DNA of 32,070 bases from Candidatus Gastranaerophilales bacterium (GTDB lineage: Bacteria > Cyanobacteriota > Vampirovibrionia > Gastranaerophilales > Gastranaerophilaceae), in assembly GCA_944322835.1 (NCBI GenBank), contig CALUQF010000005.1, positions 1-32,070 of the forward strand, given 5' to 3'. A model generated the notes under the pieces. That model saw only the letters and a list, made by a program, of their open reading frames with translations. It was not told where the DNA came from and ran no database searches. The position numbers were made by a program, and so were the translations under genes. Shown one piece after another: positions 1 through 8,326 of the stretch (the first letter of the stretch is position 1; each line of letters starts with the position of its first letter).

Positions 1-1
1 G

Positions 2-1306
2 TTCTTAAAATCACCTAAAACCGAGTTTGCTTATATAAATGAACTCTTGCAATCGCTTGCACTTGTTCATCCTGAAATATCTTTTGAGTTAAAAAATAAC
101 GGGAAAAACATATTAAAAACAACGGGGCAAAATAATCCGGAGCAGACTATAAAAGAAGTTTTTGGAGAAGGTATTGTCTCACACTTAAAACCGGTATTAA
201 AGACGGATAAGATTTCAGGGCTTAAAATTTCAGGATTTGTAAGTACTCCTGATTATACAAGAGCCAGTAAAAAAGACTATTACACATATGTTAATTCACG
301 TATGGTTAAGTGCCCGATATTCCAAAAATCCATTGATACCGCATATAAAAATCTTATTGGCTCAAGGTATCCTTTTGTAATTCTGAATTTAGAAGTTCCA
401 TCAGAAGATGTTGATGTAAATGTCCACCCTACTAAAAAAGAAGTGCGGTATAAAAATCCTAACCAGATTTTTAATTTTATCCATTCATCAATTGATATGG
501 CGCTTATGAATACAATGGAAAAAGAACCGCTTAGGGAAACAGAACCGCTTAGAACAGTGGAAGAAATAAAACCGAAGCTTGATTTCGCTCAAAATGATGA
601 TATTTATGTTGAAACGGGTTCCACAATAACGGATTTTTTTGCCGAAGAAAAGCCGGAAGAAAAACCAAAATTAGCTGTAGTTAAGGAATTCCCGAGAGGC
701 GAAACCGTTATTTCCGAGCAGAAAAAATTTGTTGAAGAAAGAATTCCTGAAAAAGAAGAGATGATTATCGGTCAATACAGAAAAACATACATTCTTATTG
801 AAAGAGAAGAAGGTTTGGAAATCGTTGACCAGCATATTGCGGACGAAAGATATATTTACGAAAAACTCAAAAAGTCGAAAAATATTGACTGTCAGCTTTT
901 GTTTATTTCTGATGTAATAGAAATTTCTCTGAGCGATAGAGAGCTTTTAGAAAATAATAAAGAAAAGCTCGCTAAATTCGGATACGAAATAGAATTTATG
1001 TCGGAGAGCGAGGTAATATTCAAAAAAGTTCCGCAATTAATTTCAAAGGTTTCCCCTAAAGAAATCTTAGCAGATATATTATCAAGTATTTCTTCCGATA
1101 TTGATAATATAGAAGAGCAAATCCTTATTACAACAGCCTGTAAGGCGGCTGTAAAGGCAAATACTTATCTTAATAATTTCCAAATGCAGGAGATAATAAA
1201 GAATTGGCGCAAGTGTGAAAAACCGTTTACCTGTCCTCATGGAAGGCCGATTTCAAAGATTATTGAACACAAAGATATTGCAAAATTTTTCCAGAGAAAT
1301 AAATAA
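2..1306 (+). CDS. mutL: DNA mismatch repair protein MutL (5' truncated by window edge)
   Basis: MutL couples mismatch recognition by MutS to strand incision and excision. The reading frame is open from base 2 (FLKSPKTEFAYINELL...), so the first in-frame start-like codon (TTG at 47) is internal and the gene begins left of the window; most of the GHKL ATPase domain is missing. Visible are the end of the transducer domain with the VNVHPTKKEVR motif (about 415-450), a variable acidic linker (about 540-740), and the C-terminal dimerisation domain. That domain carries DQHIADERYIYE (from 827), which fits the endonuclease motif DQHAx2Ex4E with Ile for Ala, plus ACKAAVKAN and CPHGRP (about 1232-1249). 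These metal-site motifs mark the nicking type of MutL used by bacteria without MutH. The endonuclease role is inferred from family knowledge; the family assignment is firm. Confidence 0.95.
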   Translation, partial: FLKSPKTEFAYINELLQSLALVHPEISFELKNNGKNILKTTGQNNPEQTIKEVFGEGIVSHLKPVLKTDKISGLKISGFVSTPDYTRASKKDYYTYVNSRMVKCPIFQKSIDTAYKNLIGSRYPFVILNLEVPSEDVDVNVHPTKKEVRYKNPNQIFNFIHSSIDMALMNTMEKEPLRETEPLRTVEEIKPKLDFAQNDDIYVETGSTITDFFAEEKPEEKPKLAVVKEFPRGETVISEQKKFVEERIPEKEEMIIGQYRKTYILIEREEGLEIVDQHIADERYIYEKLKKSKNIDCQLLFISDVIEISLSDRELLENNKEKLAKFGYEIEFMSESEVIFKKVPQLISKVSPKEILADILSSISSDIDNIEEQILITTACKAAVKANTYLNNFQMQEIIKNWRKCEKPFTCPHGRPISKIIEHKDIAKFFQRNK

Positions 1307-1418
1307 TGTAACAAAATCGTAACAATTCAGATGTTTTTAGGCAATTTTATGCTTTGATGTGTTTTATAAAGAATATAAAATGTTAGTGAAGTAATATTTA
1401 TAGAAAGCAGGTATGTGT

Positions 1419-1958
1419 ATGGAACCAATTAACAATGTAGGAGCTGCAAATTACGCAATGACAGTTCCGCAGTCAGAAAATCAAGTACAAGGTATGGAAG
1501 ATTATTCTTCAATGCCTATGGTTTATGATCCGGCAATGGAGGAAAAATCACAAGCCGCTTCAAACAAAACCGGTTTAATGGCTTTAGGTGCAATTGCTCT
1601 TGCCGGTATCGGCTTAGGAACCGGGTATCTAATCTGGGGCAAAAAGAAAGCCGGCAGTGCAGAAGTAAAAGAGCTTGCAGAGGATGCAAAAAAGGCGTTT
1701 GAAGAACAGATTCAGAATTTGACTAAAGAAAGAGATGGCTTAAAAAAATGCAATGAAGAAGCCGGAAAAATCGCTGATGAAAAAACTTTTTTGAATCCAG
1801 GGTTAAGGACACGTTGTGAAAGAATCAAAAAAGCGTTAAATCCTGATGCAGAAGATGCTAAAAAAGTGGAAAAGAAAGCGGAAGAAGCCGCTAGCGAAGT
1901 AAAAGACAAAGCCGATGATGCGGCAAAAGCAGCAGAAGATAATGCTGCAAAAGAATAA
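1419..1958 (+). CDS. Small membrane-anchored coiled-coil protein, unknown function
   Basis: I do not recognise this protein. It has a polar N-terminus of about 50 residues, one hydrophobic segment (about residues 50-73, TGLMALGAIALAGIGLGTGY), a KKK stop-transfer cluster, and a long Lys/Glu/Ala-rich tail that probably forms a charged helix or coiled coil, ending AAEDNAAKE. The topology suggests an anchored protein with an extended helical domain; which side the tail faces is uncertain. Two in-frame ATGs lie at 1413 and 1419. The purine-rich AGCAGG ends at 1411, so ATG 1419 (7-nt spacing) is preferred over ATG 1413 (1-nt spacing). It follows mutL by about 110 nt and ends just before a bidirectional terminator, so it is probably its own unit. 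No catalytic motif is visible. Confidence 0.75.
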   Translation: MEPINNVGAANYAMTVPQSENQVQGMEDYSSMPMVYDPAMEEKSQAASNKTGLMALGAIALAGIGLGTGYLIWGKKKAGSAEVKELAEDAKKAFEEQIQNLTKERDGLKKCNEEAGKIADEKTFLNPGLRTRCERIKKALNPDAEDAKKVEKKAEEAASEVKDKADDAAKAAEDNAAKE

Positions 1959-1981
1959 TTGGTTCATATAAAATATAAAAA

Positions 1982-2011
1982 ATGGCGGATTCAATAATCC
2001 GTCATTTTTTT
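1982..2011. terminator. Bidirectional intrinsic terminator
   Basis: A 10-bp stem (ATGGCGGATT / AATCCGTCAT, one G-U pair) with loop CAAT is flanked by T7 on the plus side and A-rich sequence on the other, giving a U-tract in both directions. It sits between the convergent coiled-coil gene and the PIF1-like helicase gene and overlaps the helicase stop codon. Confidence 0.85.
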
Positions 2012-4022
2012 ACTTTTTCGAGTAAAGAACCGGACGGCCAAAGCTAATTTTCCTGACTTCTATCTGCTTATCTTCTATAAGCTCGTCTATAATACTTCCT
2101 ACTCCCTTTTGGCTATAGCCGTCTAAAGCTCCAAAATATCGGGAATTAACAACATTATCATTATAACCATTGGCTTTTATCTGTGAGCTTCCTGTCAAAA
2201 TTTTACAGAATCCGCTTTTCCCGTATGAGCCGCTGAACTCATTTATACATTCTACAATCAAATCTTTAATATTACCTTGATACGCGTTTTGTTCAATATC
2301 ATCATGAATATTTATATTTGGCTCAACCGTCTCTGTTCCTTCCAGATTTTCGTAAAATTTTGCAACTCTTGAATCTACAAGAACTTTTTCAGGCTCAAAA
2401 TTCTTTATAAATAATCCGTCTAAAGTCTTAACCCTGCTCATTGCTACATATGCTTGTCCACGCTCAAAAATCCTTGAGCAGTCAACAACGAGTTTATCTA
2501 AAGTCATACCCTGTGATTTGTGAATTGTAATTCCATAAGCAAGTTTGAGCGGATATTGCATTCGCTCTGCTACGACCCTGTCATTATAATAATATTCGAA
2601 TGTATGTCTTGGAATCGGTGCAGTTATACCATTATCAAACCTTACAACAATATTGTTTTCATTGAAGCCTTGAATTGAACCGCAGGCACCATTTATTAGC
2701 CCCCTGTTAAAATCCATATTTACAAGAAGCATAACTCTGGCTCCGAGTTTTAATACAATCTCTTTTTCTGCTCTGCAATTCTTGGAGAAGATTTCCAGTA
2801 TATAATTTTCGCTTTCGGTTAAATTCTCATCCACAAGTTTGGTTCCACGATATACACCATCTTGTGCCGTAAAAATTCTTATAGGTTCATCTATCATATT
2901 AAATTTTGCAAGGTTATACCTGTTCGCTTCTTCATTAGTAGAAAAAATATGCAATATATTCGTTTCATATGTATCAAGCTGAGTACACCTGCTATTTAAA
3001 AGTTTTATATCCTCTATATCAAGACAATTTTCACGCATATGCGCAAGCGCGGTAATAAAATTTTCTTCATTTTGACGGTAATTTTTCTTTAAAATAACGT
3101 TTTTCAAATTCAATTCATCCCATACCGGAGAGTCAAAACAATACTTGCGCTCACTAAACAAGCTGTTTTCATTTCCCTTTTCTACCGGAGGAAGCTGGAA
3201 AAAGTCTCCGATAAAAAGAACCTGTATGCCGCCAAACTGTTTATCAGTTTCTCTTAGCGCCTTCAAAACTTCATTTACATATTCAAAAGCTTCAATATTC
3301 AGCATTGAAATCTCATCAACTGCAAGAATTTTACATTTCAAAATCTGGTTAAGCTGGGTTTTTCTTTTCCTGATTTTTTCAACCGTATTGGCAATTGTAT
3401 TCCTGCACAGGCCGACTCCGGCCCAGGAATGAAGAGTCTGTCCTTTTACGTTAACAGCGGCAATACCGGTTGTACTTGTAATAGTTAGTTTCTTCTTGAG
3501 TTTTTCTTTTAGCTTATTTAAAATATAACTCTTCCCGGTTCCTGCAAATCCTGTTAAAAAAACATTTTCGCCGTTTTGCAGAAGAGTAAAAACTTTTAAA
3601 AATGAATCATCTTCATCATTATCTTTTTTAGGCTTTGGTGTGCTTTTTATAACCTCATACTCATCCGCAAATGATATTTCTTTTGTAAAATCTATCTGGT
3701 CAAAATTCACAATTTTATACAAGCAAACTTCCTGTTTTGCATTTATCCTTGTAAAATTTATTGGTTTTTGCCCCTGCTTAAGCTCAAAATTCAATTTATT
3801 CTCAGATATCCACTCGGCAGATTTAAATCCATAAATTCTCTTTATACAATCAAGAATACATTGTGTAATTGAATGAAACCGCCTTCCGTCCTGATTGACG
3901 TGCATAGCAGAAAGTGACGGCATAAGCTTTTCCGCCGTCTCCAGCAAACTGCTATAGCTTATATTTTCAGAAGTCAACTCCTTAAGCGTTTCAGTTGGAT
4001 TAGAAAAATCAAATCTTTCCAT
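2010..4022 (-). CDS. PIF1-like superfamily 1 DNA helicase with C-terminal winged-helix-like domain
   Basis: 670 residues. The helicase core has Walker A GFAGTGKS (158-165), the PIF1-type segment STTGIAAVNVKGQTLHSW (183-200), Walker B VDEISM (235-240), motif III GDFFQLPPV (272-280), the IHKSQGMTLD motif V region (500-509) and AYVAMSRVKT motif VI (524-533). Proteins of this family unwind DNA 5'-3' with ATP. Residues 1-130 match nothing I know. The C-terminus (about 595-670: SGSYGKSGFCKILTGSS, then NSRYFGALDG and GRPVLYSKK) resembles the RQC-like winged helix found after some RecQ and PIF1 helicases. The start lies 7 nt after the stop of the upstream nuclease-helicase gene and has no Shine-Dalgarno sequence, so translation is probably coupled. 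Helicase identity is firm; the cellular role (repair, recombination or defence) is open. Confidence 0.9.
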   Translation of the reverse strand: MERFDFSNPTETLKELTSENISYSSLLETAEKLMPSLSAMHVNQDGRRFHSITQCILDCIKRIYGFKSAEWISENKLNFELKQGQKPINFTRINAKQEVCLYKIVNFDQIDFTKEISFADEYEVIKSTPKPKKDNDEDDSFLKVFTLLQNGENVFLTGFAGTGKSYILNKLKEKLKKKLTITSTTGIAAVNVKGQTLHSWAGVGLCRNTIANTVEKIRKRKTQLNQILKCKILAVDEISMLNIEAFEYVNEVLKALRETDKQFGGIQVLFIGDFFQLPPVEKGNENSLFSERKYCFDSPVWDELNLKNVILKKNYRQNEENFITALAHMRENCLDIEDIKLLNSRCTQLDTYETNILHIFSTNEEANRYNLAKFNMIDEPIRIFTAQDGVYRGTKLVDENLTESENYILEIFSKNCRAEKEIVLKLGARVMLLVNMDFNRGLINGACGSIQGFNENNIVVRFDNGITAPIPRHTFEYYYNDRVVAERMQYPLKLAYGITIHKSQGMTLDKLVVDCSRIFERGQAYVAMSRVKTLDGLFIKNFEPEKVLVDSRVAKFYENLEGTETVEPNINIHDDIEQNAYQGNIKDLIVECINEFSGSYGKSGFCKILTGSSQIKANGYNDNVVNSRYFGALDGYSQKGVGSIIDELIEDKQIEVRKISFGRPVLYSKK

Positions 4023-4029
4023 AAACTGA

Positions 4030-7000
4030 TTATATGTTACTATTCATCACTCTGTCAATGCAGGCCTTAGGCGAGTATTGCCACTCTCTTTTGGATATTC
4101 TTGAAACCTTCAAGCCGGAACGCTCTATTATTGCTTGTTTTTTCATATTAGAAACTTTGGAAGGAGTTTTGTCCTCTACTCCGTCACATTCTATAACAAA
4201 TTTATTATCAACAAGCAAATCAACACTCAAGCCGGCAATTTCCGTTCCGCAGAGAACTTCATGGCCTAACTCCCTGAATGCGTCTGCGACTTCTTTTTCA
4301 AAAGCATTTTTATAAATATTTTCATCAAAATCATCTGAATTTCTCAGTGCATAGCGGTTTCCATACTCTTCAACATAACCGAGATAGCTTCTCAATAATC
4401 CTTCCGGCAGTTCTCTCGGATTTTTTGATATAAAGTTAATAACCTGATTTCTTGCCCTTGTAATTGCTACATTAAATAAGTTAGGTTTCTGAAGGAAAAT
4501 CAAACTCTGGGGGAAACTATTGTTTGCATAAGCCCACGAAGCCAGAATAATATCTTTTTCGTCACCCTGAAATGTATGTGCGGTACCGATTTCAATCTGA
4601 TGTTTTTCCATCATGTGTTCAGACAAAACTTTTGAAACAGAAAGTTTCAACTGCTCAACCTGTGCCCTGAATGGTGACACAATACCGATACTTACCGGAG
4701 GCTTATCTCCATTTGCTCCCCGTTCATCTTCTACAACGATTTCGTAAAGCCTTTTTACCAGCGCTTCTATTTCCGGAAGATTTCTTGTTGCGTCAAAATC
4801 AACTTTTCCATCTGGAACTACAACTGTTTCTATAACCTTTTTAGTGTTATCGTTTCTGCGCATAACCTTAATTCTTCCGCCATAAAATTCTTTATTTGAA
4901 AAATTAATAATAGGAGGAAGACTCCTGAAGTGTTCATCCAAAAGCACCGGATGCATAGAATAATAATTAGCCAAATCAAACATTGAATTGGTTCTAAACC
5001 GCCACATAAGCTGGTATCTGTCATTAATTCCGTATTGAGACAAGAACGACTGCTCTTTTGCCTTTTCTAAGAATGAAAGGTGCGGAAGCTGTTTGTCATC
5101 ACCTACTACTACCGCTTTTTTAGCCCTGAAAAGAATCGGGAAACAGCTTGCAATATCGCACTGTGAAGCCTCATCAATAATTACAACGTCAAACAGCCCC
5201 GGTTTCATCGGAAGAGAGCCGGACACTGCATAAGTTGTTACGCACCAGCAGGGAAAAGCTTCCAAAAGCGGTTTAAAGTCCTCCGTTTCAAGGAGTCTGC
5301 TTTGAAGATTCCTCTTTCTTTCAACAAGTGATTTTGAATGAACAAAAAGGCGCTGCCTTTTAACCGGATCTTGCATAAGACCCTTTAAAGCCTGTCTGCG
5401 CTTGGTCTTTAAAATATCTATTGCAAGGCGCTTCTGCTTTTGTTTCATGTTTCTTATCTGCTCGGACAGAATATGAATATTACCTGTTGCCTGAATATCA
5501 GTTTCAATCTTTCTGGCTTTGCAGATAAGTTTTGCATATTCAAGTTCATTTTGCAGAATTGAAAGATTTTCATTACTTACGTCAAAATTATTGATTCTTA
5601 AGCATTTTTTCAGATTTCCTATTGCAGACATATTTTTAATACCTGACCAAAAACCTGATTTTTCAATATTTTCGCTCAAAGCCTTGATTGAATTTTCAAC
5701 AGTTGAAATCTCATCTTCTTTCAATACATTTTTTATAAATCTCGGATTTGAGTGCATGGGTTTTTCAAGGTTAATCTGAACATTTATTTCTGTCCATTCA
5801 CCCTCAAGTTTTATGATTTTTTCTGATTTATTTTCTAAATCCCTTATAGCTTTTAAAAGGTTTTCCATATCAGAGACATCGCATAGAATAGAATTTTCAA
5901 CATCTTCATCTAAATCGACTTTGTTAGCCAAAAGGTCTTGAAGCTGCATGCTCAATTCTCTCTGATAATTTTGTCTGCCTGCTCTAAGCGCTAAAAACGG
6001 TGCGCCTAAGCTGTTAAGCCTTTCGGCTACGACATCAACCGCTTTATCCATACGTGAAGCGACAAGTACAGTTTTTCCGTTTGCAATAAGATGAGCAACC
6101 AGATTAACAATTGTCTGTGATTTTCCGGTTCCGGGAGGGCCAAACACAGACACTAAACGTGCATTTTCTACATGCTTAATTACATTGAGCTGTGCGTCCG
6201 ATAAAGATAAAGGTGTTACCGGAAAGAAATCTGCAAGCGTTTTTTGCTGGGTATCAGAAGGTTTTGACTGTGTATATTCTTCATTAATTAAATTCAAAAC
6301 TGTCTCACGATATAGGCCACTCGGCTTTTCAGCAATTTGCGTTAATTCATGCAAAACTCCGGCAGTCACGGCAGGGCGCTTGGTGAGAATTATGGCACAC
6401 TGATTCGTTAAACTTATTTTCTCAAGTTTTATCTGTGTTTTTTTAGAATTTTCTTCATCTTCTATAATTTCGTCTATATTTTCTGCATTAATTTTTTCAC
6501 TGTAAAAATCTTTTGAAATATTATCTTCTTCAACTTTTAAAGCCGGATTTAGAGAAACATCAATATCAGGAACAATCGATTTTAAAGTTGTTAAAAATAT
6601 ATCAAGTTTTTCTTGAGTTATAGGTACAGAAGGAACCACATCAAGCAGCCCTTCCAAAAGCTGTTCGGTTTCGTCTTCATCATCACTTTTTTTCATTAAA
6701 GCCGTCAAAGCGCCTGTATTTAGAGAAACAAATTCATCCGTAAGCATGCAGTTTATATTTACGCCATTTCTTTCCAGCCGGCATGGAGCGTACAAAAGCG
6801 GGGTTAAGAATTCGTTTTTCTTTCCTGATTTTGATTTTCCGGTAATAAAAATATAACCATAGATTAAATATTTGTCTTTCTGGCTTGTTTCAGACTGAAT
6901 CATGAGTTCTGTTAATTTTGAATCAGAACCTTCAAGGGGTAAATATTCCGCACCTTCTGTAAATAATCTGTCTTCGCCGTCTAAAAATATCCATTTGTTG

Positions 7001-7137
7001 TCTTTATCTGCTTTTAAATTCCTGAAAGTTGAGCTTTTGACCTCTTCTCTTACACAATCATGAAGATATTGGCTCAATTTTTTTATAAAGCTGTTATTAA
7101 ACGCGGAATTTATTGCTCTTGTTGCTTCTTGTAACAT
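4030..7137 (-). CDS. Superfamily 1 (DNA2/NAM7-like) helicase with C-terminal restriction-endonuclease-like domain
   Basis: 1035 residues. The N-terminal ~310 residues resemble the accessory region of large prokaryotic SF1 helicases (FLTPLLYAPCRL at 110-121). The helicase core has Walker A GPPGTGKS (333-340), a long helical insertion (about 420-620), Walker B IIDEAS (653-658), motif III GDDKQLPHLSF (679-689), motif V GTAHTFQGDEKD (851-862) and motif VI NVAITRAR (889-896). The last 90 residues look like a Vsr/MTES_1575-type PD-(D/E)xK nuclease: FEKEVADAFRELGHEV (946-961), then SVDLLVDNKFVIECDG (971-986), with candidate metal ligands Asp973, Glu983 and Asp985. GAGGAG precedes the ATG. It is the first gene of a two-gene unit with the PIF1-like helicase. 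Helicase plus nuclease on one chain suggests DNA processing or anti-phage defence; that role is inference. Confidence 0.9.
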   Translation of the reverse strand: MLQEATRAINSAFNNSFIKKLSQYLHDCVREEVKSSTFRNLKADKDNKWIFLDGEDRLFTEGAEYLPLEGSDSKLTELMIQSETSQKDKYLIYGYIFITGKSKSGKKNEFLTPLLYAPCRLERNGVNINCMLTDEFVSLNTGALTALMKKSDDEDETEQLLEGLLDVVPSVPITQEKLDIFLTTLKSIVPDIDVSLNPALKVEEDNISKDFYSEKINAENIDEIIEDEENSKKTQIKLEKISLTNQCAIILTKRPAVTAGVLHELTQIAEKPSGLYRETVLNLINEEYTQSKPSDTQQKTLADFFPVTPLSLSDAQLNVIKHVENARLVSVFGPPGTGKSQTIVNLVAHLIANGKTVLVASRMDKAVDVVAERLNSLGAPFLALRAGRQNYQRELSMQLQDLLANKVDLDEDVENSILCDVSDMENLLKAIRDLENKSEKIIKLEGEWTEINVQINLEKPMHSNPRFIKNVLKEDEISTVENSIKALSENIEKSGFWSGIKNMSAIGNLKKCLRINNFDVSNENLSILQNELEYAKLICKARKIETDIQATGNIHILSEQIRNMKQKQKRLAIDILKTKRRQALKGLMQDPVKRQRLFVHSKSLVERKRNLQSRLLETEDFKPLLEAFPCWCVTTYAVSGSLPMKPGLFDVVIIDEASQCDIASCFPILFRAKKAVVVGDDKQLPHLSFLEKAKEQSFLSQYGINDRYQLMWRFRTNSMFDLANYYSMHPVLLDEHFRSLPPIINFSNKEFYGGRIKVMRRNDNTKKVIETVVVPDGKVDFDATRNLPEIEALVKRLYEIVVEDERGANGDKPPVSIGIVSPFRAQVEQLKLSVSKVLSEHMMEKHQIEIGTAHTFQGDEKDIILASWAYANNSFPQSLIFLQKPNLFNVAITRARNQVINFISKNPRELPEGLLRSYLGYVEEYGNRYALRNSDDFDENIYKNAFEKEVADAFRELGHEVLCGTEIAGLSVDLLVDNKFVIECDGVEDKTPSKVSNMKKQAIIERSGLKVSRISKREWQYSPKACIDRVMNSNI

Positions 7138-7200
7138 TGTTTCTCCTCGGGATATTTAAATTATTATCGGATTAGAATACCTAACCTGCATTTCAAGGCA

Positions 7201-7209
7201 ATTATACCA
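7201..7209 (-). promoter_or_regulatory. Extended -10 promoter for the two-helicase unit
   Basis: On the minus strand this reads TGGTATAAT, a perfect extended -10 (TGnTATAAT). No good -35 is visible, which extended -10 promoters tolerate. The start of transcription would be near 7194, about 57 nt before the ATG at 7137. The rest of the 7138-7319 gap holds only AT-rich sequence and a weak hairpin (7290-7316). Confidence 0.5.
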
Positions 7210-7319
7210 TATTTTTAAGAGATTGAATACTGTTTACATATAAATTACTATTTTATCAGCAAAAACCTAAAAACAGCTTTAAGCCAAACTTATTATCTGC
7301 TTGTATATAGCTGATAATT

Positions 7320-8135
7320 TTAATACAAACTTAAATAATAATCTTTTAGCAGTTTAGCATCATCTTCTATATTTGGGCTTTCGCATACTACAGCACCTTT
7401 TATATTAAATGCCTTAAACGCATTTAATAACTCTTTATAATTAAAATCGGACTCTTCAAGATTTAAATGCTTTTTCTCGCCCTTAGGTCCGTATTCTATG
7501 CCTGCAATATGTGCGTGAAAGTTGTCTAGCGCAATCTGGCCAAGCTCATTGCCTATCTTTTCGAAAATTGCGCAGAATTCGTCATAGGTATTGGATATTC
7601 CATTATATCTGGCATGCAAGTGAGAAAAATCAACACAGGGCAAAACTGTTTCAAATTCTTTAGATAGCCGGACTATCTCGTCTAAATCTCCCCACTGCGT
7701 ACCTTTTCCCGTTGTCTCCGGCCTTATCCATATCTTATTATCAGATTTCTTTAGAGTTTCTGTTATTATTCTTGTCTGTGCTTCTACCTGCTTAAACACG
7801 ACATCCTTATCCATATCAAGGTAATAAGCTGCATGGAAAGTTATGCTGTATCCACCAAGTTCATTGGCTGTCTCGGCCGTCTCAATAATTCTCTGAACGC
7901 TGGCTTCTACCTTTTCTTCCTCTCTGGCATTAAGATTTACATAAAACGGCGCATGAGCCGTAATAACTTTTCCAGAACCACTCACAGCCTCACGACTTTT
8001 TTCGCTTATCCTAACTCCACGCACGAATTCCAGCTCTAATCCGTCCAAACCCATCTCTTCAAGTACTGCAAACCCGTCCGCGTAATTCCCGGCTCTTAAA
8101 GGTATACCAGCTGTTAAAAAATTCAATTTATCCAT
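7320..8135 (-). CDS. Endonuclease IV-like / sugar-phosphate isomerase-type TIM-barrel protein
   Basis: 271 residues, AP-endonuclease family 2 fold. The metal-binding positions of endonuclease IV line up: His61 (HAPF), His101 (FHAAY), Glu140 (RPETTGKGTQWG, like the ETTAGqGt motif of Nfo), Asp169 and His172 (CVDFSH), His207 (NFHAH), His223 (KKHLNL) and Glu252 (CESPN). The Asp two residues before the last His in E. coli Nfo (DRH) is Lys here (KKH). Endonuclease IV cuts DNA 5' of abasic sites using three zinc ions. The match is closer to the short archaeal-like branch than to classical Nfo, so the substrate could be something other than abasic DNA. It is transcribed leftward with a weak purine-rich ribosome site (AAGAAAG) and may follow the formyltransferase gene in one transcript, 191 nt away. 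Confidence 0.75.
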   Translation of the reverse strand: MDKLNFLTAGIPLRAGNYADGFAVLEEMGLDGLELEFVRGVRISEKSREAVSGSGKVITAHAPFYVNLNAREEEKVEASVQRIIETAETANELGGYSITFHAAYYLDMDKDVVFKQVEAQTRIITETLKKSDNKIWIRPETTGKGTQWGDLDEIVRLSKEFETVLPCVDFSHLHARYNGISNTYDEFCAIFEKIGNELGQIALDNFHAHIAGIEYGPKGEKKHLNLEESDFNYKELLNAFKAFNIKGAVVCESPNIEDDAKLLKDYYLSLY

Positions 8136-8267
8136 ATCTTTCTTTTTATCCCCATTATGGTTGTCTCTTACCTACTCTCAGTTAGTTTAACTATCAAAGA
8201 AGACCTGTCGTTTCAATTCCAATCGGCAATTTTAACCAAATGTCTCCTGACAAACATTTTTATTATA

Positions 8268-8307
8268 TTTACCCCTATTTACCCCTATTTACACCTATTT
8301 ATCCCTT
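8268..8307. repeat. 10-bp tandem repeat, four units
   Basis: Units TTTACCCCTA, TTTACCCCTA, TTTACACCTA and TTTATCCCTT follow head to tail, then a C/T-rich stretch up to the formyltransferase stop. They lie in the 191-nt gap between two leftward genes. The period is close to one helical turn. No function is evident. Confidence 0.8.
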
Positions 8308-8326
8308 TTTCCCCCTTAATTCACCC

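Noticed and set aside
7290-7316. Hairpin ATTATCTGC...GCTGATAAT after the endonuclease IV-like gene as a terminator
   Set aside because: The stem has a mismatch and is very AT-rich, and no U-tract follows on the minus strand.
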